A stretch of DNA of 64,000 nt from Planctomycetota bacterium (lineage in GTDB: Bacteria; Planctomycetota; GCA-2746535): contig NVWA01000015.1 in the NCBI GenBank assembly GCA_002746535.1, forward strand, positions 78,302 through 142,301, given 5' to 3'. Below the pieces are notes generated by a model that was given only the letters and a program-made list of their open reading frames with translations, did not search any database and was not told the DNA's origin. A program made the position numbers and the translations under genes. Positions 58,780 to 64,000 of this stretch are shown piece by piece; positions within the stretch are counted from its first letter, which is position 1; each line of letters begins with the position of its first letter.

Positions 58780-61614
58780 ATGCGTCATGGAATATTTTTA
58801 ATCACACTAATCCTTTTAAGTTTAAACCTGATTGCTCAAGAAAAAACAGTTGCTACCAAAGTAACAACTGCCGCAGAAGAATTTAGAGTTAAAACAGAAC
58901 AAGTCTTTGAATTTGTTAAAAAACCTAAAGTTACTATCGATGGTGATAAATATACCATTGCCTTTGAAACCAAAGGTTTTTGTGATGTTACCATCGCTAT
59001 TGAAGATTCCACCGGAAAAATCCTAAGACACTTTGTTAGTGGAGTGTTAGGACCAAAAGCTCCAAAACCATTTCAAAAAAACTCTAAAGTTCAAAAAGTA
59101 GATTGGGATGGTAAAGATGATCAAGGGACTTATATTCAAGATGTGAAAAATTGTACCTTGCGAGTATCTCTAGGGCTAAAACCACAATTTGAGCGAACAC
59201 TTTTTTGGTCACCTAAAAAGAAAGTGGGAGGTGTTTTCATGTCTGCATCGCCTGAGGGTGTTTATCTGGGTGAAGGTGGTGCGTTAAATCACGTTCGTTT
59301 GTTTGATCATAATGGAAATTACGTAAAAGCCATATACCCCTTTCCATCCAATAAAATAAAGAATGTTAAATCTTTGAAAATGCATAAGTTTAAACAAGAT
59401 GGAAAAACGAAACCTTTAAAACGCAATTATTTGCAATCAACCTTATTATCTGTATGTGGTACTGGTTATGGTGCACCCACCGGTATTCAGGCAATAGCGG
59501 TGAATAAAAATAAAGTTGCTATAGCTGGTTTCCATTTAAATAGACTAGGTACCGATGGTTCTAGTGGTGGCTCATCACTTTACGGTCCTGCAATTGCTCT
59601 TCCCCAAGTGGGCAAAAAAGGTCATGAAATGTTAGCGGCGCGCAGCATTGCCTTTAGTCCGGACGGCAAATGGCTGTATCTGTCAGGATATCAAGGGAAG
59701 TTCAACGATAATTCATGGGGAAGCCGTTCCTGGGGAAGCATGGTAATGCGCATGCCATACGAAGGAAAAGAAGCACCAACCTTGTTTGCTGGTGATCTTA
59801 AACAAGGCAAAACAGGTACGGCCAAAGGAAAGTTCAGAATGCCCACCTCTGTGGCATGCGACTCGAAAGGGCGCGTTTATGTAAGTGATTTTTTGAATGA
59901 TCGTATACAAATTTTTGATGCAGAGGGAAAACATCTAAAATCAATTTCTACGCCCAAACCGGCCCTGGTAAAGATTCATCAAAAAACAAATGAGATTTAT
60001 GTCTTCTCCCTATTGCTTTTGGAGAAAGGCTTTCATCGAACTAGCCAAAAAGGAACTCTAGAAGCAGTGATGAGCCATTTAGGACCCTATGAAAACCCTA
60101 CGCTTAAGAATAAATGTCCCTTGCCCCTATCGGGGTATTCCAAAAAGATCGGTTATAACGGCCCCGGTGGCTTGCAACATGTTATTGAATTAAATTCATG
60201 GTCAGAAAAAACAAGCCTGTGGATTATCAATAACGACTCATCGCAAAATAATAAAATCGGTGGGCATGTGCAAATATTTGAAGAAACAAAAGGAAAATTG
60301 GTACTTAAACGAAGCCTTATAAATGACGCTAAAAAATCGGTCAAAAGATTAAAGACTCCCATACTTTGGAGACAACGATTAGTTGTTAATCCGGTAACAG
60401 GTAAGCTCTATGTGCTTGAAGGTGATTCCGGAGTAATGAAATCTGTTAATCAGCTAGTTGAGATTACGCCAGAAACAGGCGATATCAATTTTGTTAATTT
60501 GCCATTAGGAGCCGAAGATTTAACCTTTGACACGAATGGATTGATGTATATTAGAACTGGCAAAATGGTGGTGCGTTATGATCCCAAAACTTGGAAGGAA
60601 ATTCCTTTTGATTATGGTGTCGAGAAAAAAAGTCATGGTTTTGGCTCGGGAGCAAAAGCTGCTAGTAATATAATATCAGGATTAGAAACACCTGGTCATC
60701 GCACTTTTGCGTTTTGGCAATTAGGGGGAATAGACATTAATGTTAAAGGACATATTGCCGTTACGACATGTAATGGTTTTCAAATGTCGGTTATCCCTGC
60801 AGGAGCTCCTGGTGAAAAACATGCAAAGGTAGAGGGCCTACCCTACAAGCCTAAAATATTTGCAGGCCGCAGGCGATGGGGTGAAATTCATATCTGGGAT
60901 AAACATGGGCAGGTTGTAAGTAAAGATGTTGTGCCGGGCTTGGGGCATCTGAACGGAATTGGAATTGACCAGGATGATAACATCTATGCATTTGCTAATT
61001 CTCGGAGAATGTTTGACGGGAAGCAAATAGATCCTTCCCAGGGATATGACCCGTCTGGAACTGTGATTAAATTTTTAGCAGGCAAGGCCAAAGTATTATC
61101 CCAAGGGAGTCACGGTTCGATCCCCGTTCCTTTGGCAAAATCAGCAGAACCAAAACGATCCATCGATATTGCGGGATGCAGTTACGCGGGCGAGACAGGC
61201 TGGGTAGAAGGAGCGGAATGGCTTTATGGGGGCATCGGATTTGCCACTCCGACCGGATGTGTCTGTTGGAATTCAAGATTTAGTAAGGATTATTTTAATC
61301 GATCTATTGCACCTGAAAGTTTAAATTGTACGGTGGCTATTATTGATACTAGTGGAAATTTGATGATAAGAATTGGTGAATATGGAAACGTGGATGAAGG
61401 AAAACCTCTTATTGCTGCTGGCGGCCCTAAAGGAGCGAGATCTATCGGTGGTGATGAGGTCAGTCTGTTTTATGCTTGTTACGTTGGCGCTCATACGGAT
61501 AAAAGAATTTTTATTGCCGATGCAGGAAATGCCAGAATTCTTAGTGTAAAAATAGGCTATCATACGGAAGAAAAATTATCGTTAGAAAATAAGAAAGATA
61601 AAAAGAAGAAATAA
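58780..61614 (+). CDS. Exported FlgD-Ig/NHL-repeat protein (paralog 3)
   Basis: 944 residues: signal peptide (1-20, FLITLILLSLNLIAQ), a FlgD-like Ig domain (about 55-140: VTIAIEDSTGKILRHFVSG, VDWDGKDDQG, CTLRVSLGLK) and a propeller with NHL-like blades (FRMPTSVACDSKGRVYVSDFLNDRIQIFDAEGKHL). The ending FIADAGNARILSVKIGYH is followed by a Lys-rich tail (KKDKKKK). It is homologous to the proteins at 19932-22529 and 32412-34976 but has no adjacent beta-helix gene. Codon use is AT-rich to about 59.55 kb and then becomes noticeably richer in G and C, suggesting a mosaic. Confidence 0.85.
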   Translation: MRHGIFLITLILLSLNLIAQEKTVATKVTTAAEEFRVKTEQVFEFVKKPKVTIDGDKYTIAFETKGFCDVTIAIEDSTGKILRHFVSGVLGPKAPKPFQKNSKVQKVDWDGKDDQGTYIQDVKNCTLRVSLGLKPQFERTLFWSPKKKVGGVFMSASPEGVYLGEGGALNHVRLFDHNGNYVKAIYPFPSNKIKNVKSLKMHKFKQDGKTKPLKRNYLQSTLLSVCGTGYGAPTGIQAIAVNKNKVAIAGFHLNRLGTDGSSGGSSLYGPAIALPQVGKKGHEMLAARSIAFSPDGKWLYLSGYQGKFNDNSWGSRSWGSMVMRMPYEGKEAPTLFAGDLKQGKTGTAKGKFRMPTSVACDSKGRVYVSDFLNDRIQIFDAEGKHLKSISTPKPALVKIHQKTNEIYVFSLLLLEKGFHRTSQKGTLEAVMSHLGPYENPTLKNKCPLPLSGYSKKIGYNGPGGLQHVIELNSWSEKTSLWIINNDSSQNNKIGGHVQIFEETKGKLVLKRSLINDAKKSVKRLKTPILWRQRLVVNPVTGKLYVLEGDSGVMKSVNQLVEITPETGDINFVNLPLGAEDLTFDTNGLMYIRTGKMVVRYDPKTWKEIPFDYGVEKKSHGFGSGAKAASNIISGLETPGHRTFAFWQLGGIDINVKGHIAVTTCNGFQMSVIPAGAPGEKHAKVEGLPYKPKIFAGRRRWGEIHIWDKHGQVVSKDVVPGLGHLNGIGIDQDDNIYAFANSRRMFDGKQIDPSQGYDPSGTVIKFLAGKAKVLSQGSHGSIPVPLAKSAEPKRSIDIAGCSYAGETGWVEGAEWLYGGIGFATPTGCVCWNSRFSKDYFNRSIAPESLNCTVAIIDTSGNLMIRIGEYGNVDEGKPLIAAGGPKGARSIGGDEVSLFYACYVGAHTDKRIFIADAGNARILSVKIGYHTEEKLSLENKKDKKKK

Positions 61615-62230
61615 ATATCTATAAAATAGTAAGGACTCAAAATATCTACATATGAACGCTCAGCAAAGACTACGTCATTAAAGATATATGTTTGCCAAGT
61701 GGATGTTGGGCTTCGCTAAAGCTCAGCACCAACCTACTGCTGGCATGCATGTCAACTTAGTGAATTAATTGTAAAATAAATTGATAAAACCTGGGACTGT
61801 TAGCAACCTTGCTAATTATAAATCAGATCCATAGTAGAAATAAATCAGAAATCAACTGAAAGAACTTTTGGCGCATGCCCCAAAAGTTTTAAAAGAATTA
61901 TTGCCGTATACTGAGCAGATCTAGCCATTGTAATTGAAATGTTTTGGTAAGTTGATTGTACAGGATTTCAAAAATCCTTTCTGGTTTTTCGGATATGTGG
62001 CATAATCTAAGCCAATATAACGTGAAAATCGAATTAGATGATTATTTGACCTTAAGGTTGATGTGATTAAGAGAAAAATAATTAATACTTGTGGAATAGT
62101 TTTCATTTTTAGTATCTCATTAATAAGTGAGCTTTATCTTGTAAAATAGTTACTCTTTTTATGGTCTGTCCTTTATTATCTCTCTTTATTTTTTTGACGA
62201 ACACGAACTTTCATGGACGTGCACAAACAC
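61615..62230. other. Intergenic region with hairpin repeats and possible gene remnants
   Basis: Contains a dispersed-type hairpin at 61704-61736 (GTTGGGCTTCGCTAAAGCTCAGCACCAAC core) and a 9-bp inverted repeat AACTTTTGG/CCAAAAGTT at 61863-61888. A short plus-strand frame near 61850-61924 reads LKELLAHAPKVLKELLPYTEQI before a stop and may be the end of a decayed gene. On the minus strand a 61-codon frame (61921-62106) begins with a signal-peptide-like stretch. Neither is convincing as an intact gene. Confidence 0.4.
61921..62106 (-). pseudogene. Possible truncated exported protein (61 codons)
   Basis: Begins with MKTIPQVLIIFLLITSTLRSN, a plausible signal peptide, then 40 residues with no recognised motif. 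It may be the N-terminal remnant of an exported protein, or a chance frame. It lies between repeats in a gene-poor gap. Confidence 0.25.
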
Positions 62231-64000
62231 TCAACTTATTTTTCGTTTCTTTTGGCGGATGAAAGCATTTATGAATATAAAGCTAAATAGTAAGAGCCAG
62301 AATATTTTGTTGGCATTTTGTGTCTCAGTATCTAGATTTGGTGAGTACGAACAACCACCACTTCCAGATCCTGTGTCGCCATCATTGCCGTTAGGGGCTT
62401 GAGGGTCGTTATCATTATTGTCGCCATCTCCTTTGTCACCTCCGTCTGAATCATCATCATTGGCATTGGAGTCTCTTATGATTATTTCTGATAGACTGTT
62501 GCCCCCTTTGTTGCCTCCGATGAAATTAAATAATCTTACTTGAAATGCTTCCTCATCTTCATTAATATCATCAGATAATATTTGAATTTTAATTTCTTTG
62601 TCATTATCGTCGCCATCTTCCCAAATTAGTTGAGTGGTCAACTGCGTGTAATCTAAACTCTCTTGAGCCGTTAGGTCTAGCGTTTCTAGTTGAACTGTCG
62701 CTTTGCCTTCATTCCCATTCTTACGGATGACCTTGAGGGTGATTTCTCCGCCGGTTTCGGATACACTATACTTTGCAAATTCGATTTCAATTTGCCCTGG
62801 GTTTTCAAGATTATTTTCATAGATAATAACAGTATACTTTTTTGTACTCCCATCTTCTGCCGTAATATAATAATCAACAGGACTTCTGAAGTCTAAGTAA
62901 GAAACGCCACTTATTTGCGGAACCCATTTTACTTTTGCCTCTACCCCTGTATGAGTAAATGTTGCCGAAAGACCAAAGATCTCTGTTCCCGCTGGAACAA
63001 AAACAATGATCTCATCATCATTAATTTCTCCAATAGCTGGTATGTTAAAGTTTTGAAATGAAAAAGTAATGATTTCTTTTGTTGAACTTAATTCGATTTT
63101 TTTATATTGAACATCAATAGTGTGATCAGTTGTAACATTAATAAATTTATAACTTTGTGGTGAACCGATATTGGTTCCGTCAATAGATACTTCGTCGATT
63201 TCATATTCTGAGTTTGGTATAAACGTAAATTCTTGGCTATCCTTATCATTGACCTTTACTAGACCAGCTGGTGATATAGCTCCATTAGCACCCGAAAAGG
63301 CTGTAATTTGATGAGTTATAATGGCTGACTTGAAAAATACGCTAATAACATGATCAGAAGAGATATTGGTTAGCTTGTACTCGCTAATAGCACCTTTATT
63401 TACGCCATCAACCATAACTTTATCAATTAAAAATCCCCCATCAGGGGTAAACATAATCGTTAGATCTGTGCTAGCACCCGCAGTGATACTTCCGTTTGGT
63501 GTGGCGTTTCCATTTGATTTAGCATTTACAAATATACTATGGGTTATGAGGATATCTTTAAAGCTTACTGAAATATTGTGATCCGAAGTAACTGATGAGA
63601 AAGTGTAATTACTAGGTGTGCCAACACTGGTGCCGTCGATTAAGACATCCAGGATTTCTTTTCCAGCTTCAGGTGTTATAGAAAAAGACTGGTTGAGTCC
63701 ATCACCAACTATAATGTTTCCGTTGGGAGAGATTGATCCACCAGTGTTGGCGCTAGCTATTATTGTGTGAGTCATAGGGATTAAACGAAATGAAGCTACG
63801 ATTGTATGATTGCTGAGAATGTTATTGAAAGTAAACGTACTAGCAGTTGGTACCGATGCTCCGTCCACGATGATAGATTGAATTGTATATCCCGAATCAG
63901 GTGTGATTGTGTAATTTTGTGAAGCATTGATAGCAACAATAGTACTGCCCGATGGTGTTATGCTACCATTGGCGCCGGCACTAGAATTGATAGTGAAGCT
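62231..64000 (-). CDS. Surface protein with InlB-type repeats, Calx-beta domain and Cys-containing CTERM tail (5' end beyond window)
   Basis: The frame is open to the right edge of the window (at least 589 residues). Tandem units of about 70 residues repeat the pattern ITHTI.A.A..NGSISPNG...V..G....F.I.P..GYEI..V.VDG...G....Y.F.NVTSDHTI.V.F, the divergent InlB B-repeat. A further beta domain (KEIITFSFQNFNIP...STKKYTVIIYEN) and a Calx-beta domain (IEIEFAKYSVSETGGEITLKVIRKNG) follow. The linker is Asp/Asn/Gly-rich (DDDSDGGDKGDGDNNDNDP). The end is SGSGGCSYSP, a spacer, a hydrophobic helix (FWLLLFSFIFINAF) and RQKKRK, resembling Cys-containing CTERM sorting signals. Probably a surface adhesin. 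Confidence 0.85.
   Translation of the reverse strand, partial: SFTINSSAGANGSITPSGSTIVAINASQNYTITPDSGYTIQSIIVDGASVPTASTFTFNNILSNHTIVASFRLIPMTHTIIASANTGGSISPNGNIIVGDGLNQSFSITPEAGKEILDVLIDGTSVGTPSNYTFSSVTSDHNISVSFKDILITHSIFVNAKSNGNATPNGSITAGASTDLTIMFTPDGGFLIDKVMVDGVNKGAISEYKLTNISSDHVISVFFKSAIITHQITAFSGANGAISPAGLVKVNDKDSQEFTFIPNSEYEIDEVSIDGTNIGSPQSYKFINVTTDHTIDVQYKKIELSSTKEIITFSFQNFNIPAIGEINDDEIIVFVPAGTEIFGLSATFTHTGVEAKVKWVPQISGVSYLDFRSPVDYYITAEDGSTKKYTVIIYENNLENPGQIEIEFAKYSVSETGGEITLKVIRKNGNEGKATVQLETLDLTAQESLDYTQLTTQLIWEDGDDNDKEIKIQILSDDINEDEEAFQVRLFNFIGGNKGGNSLSEIIIRDSNANDDDSDGGDKGDGDNNDNDPQAPNGNDGDTGSGSGGCSYSPNLDTETQNANKIFWLLLFSFIFINAFIRQKKRKIS

Overview
The window is AT-rich, densely coded, and reads like a marine PVC-group bacterium, most probably a Lentisphaera-type lentisphaerote. 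This is an inference from gene content: a formylglycine-type sulfatase, DUF6807 and Gfo/Idh/MocA enzymes, several GntR-LacI hybrid regulators, large exported FlgD-Ig/NHL and PQQ-propeller proteins, and two GroESL pairs. No rRNA, tRNA, CRISPR array or complete insertion sequence was recognised.

Region 1 (1-12.4 kb, all minus strand): a truncated exported PDZ-like protein at the left edge, then housekeeping genes (cyclophilin, hemolysin III/PAQR protein, ThpR, a STAS protein) and a long chaperone cluster. In transcription order the cluster is groES-groEL-groES-groEL-(terminator)-dnaJ-grpE-zinc-ribbon-response regulator-small hypothetical. Two spaced inverted repeats precede it; no CIRCE element was found.

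Region 2 (12.7-18.2 kb): trpS, then a compact unit. A sigma-54 activator with an unrecognised N-terminus is divergent from an exported VIT/VWA protein that ends in a GlyGly-CTERM-like tail. A rhombosortase-like rhomboid protease follows it. A near-consensus -24/-12 promoter and an inverted repeat lie between the divergent genes. I read this as a regulated, dedicated substrate plus processing-protease system, the best candidate here for something undescribed.

Region 3 (18.4-51.2 kb): a carbohydrate catabolism island. It holds two copies of a two-gene cassette (leaderless right-handed beta-helix protein plus exported FlgD-Ig/NHL protein), an AraC-controlled DUF6807/hydroxyacid dehydrogenase/Gfo-Idh operon, an exported beta-helix (pectate-lyase-like) protein, ribulokinase, an exo-rhamnogalacturonan-lyase-like enzyme, a DUF4091/GH123-like exported protein, a sulfatase, a GH16-like protein and a second Gfo/Idh enzyme. 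Two LacI and three GntR-LacI regulators are interspersed, several beside clear palindromes. The theme is uptake and breakdown of plant- or algal-type acidic or sulfated polysaccharide, with several enzymes lacking signal peptides and so probably cytoplasmic. A roughly 530-bp MITE-like palindromic element and several short dispersed hairpin repeats sit in the gaps.

Region 4 (51.7-64 kb): a 2172-residue exported PQQ-propeller protein, a third FlgD-Ig/NHL protein, a repeat-bearing gap, and the 3' part of a surface protein with InlB-type repeats, a Calx-beta domain and a Cys-containing C-terminal sorting tail.
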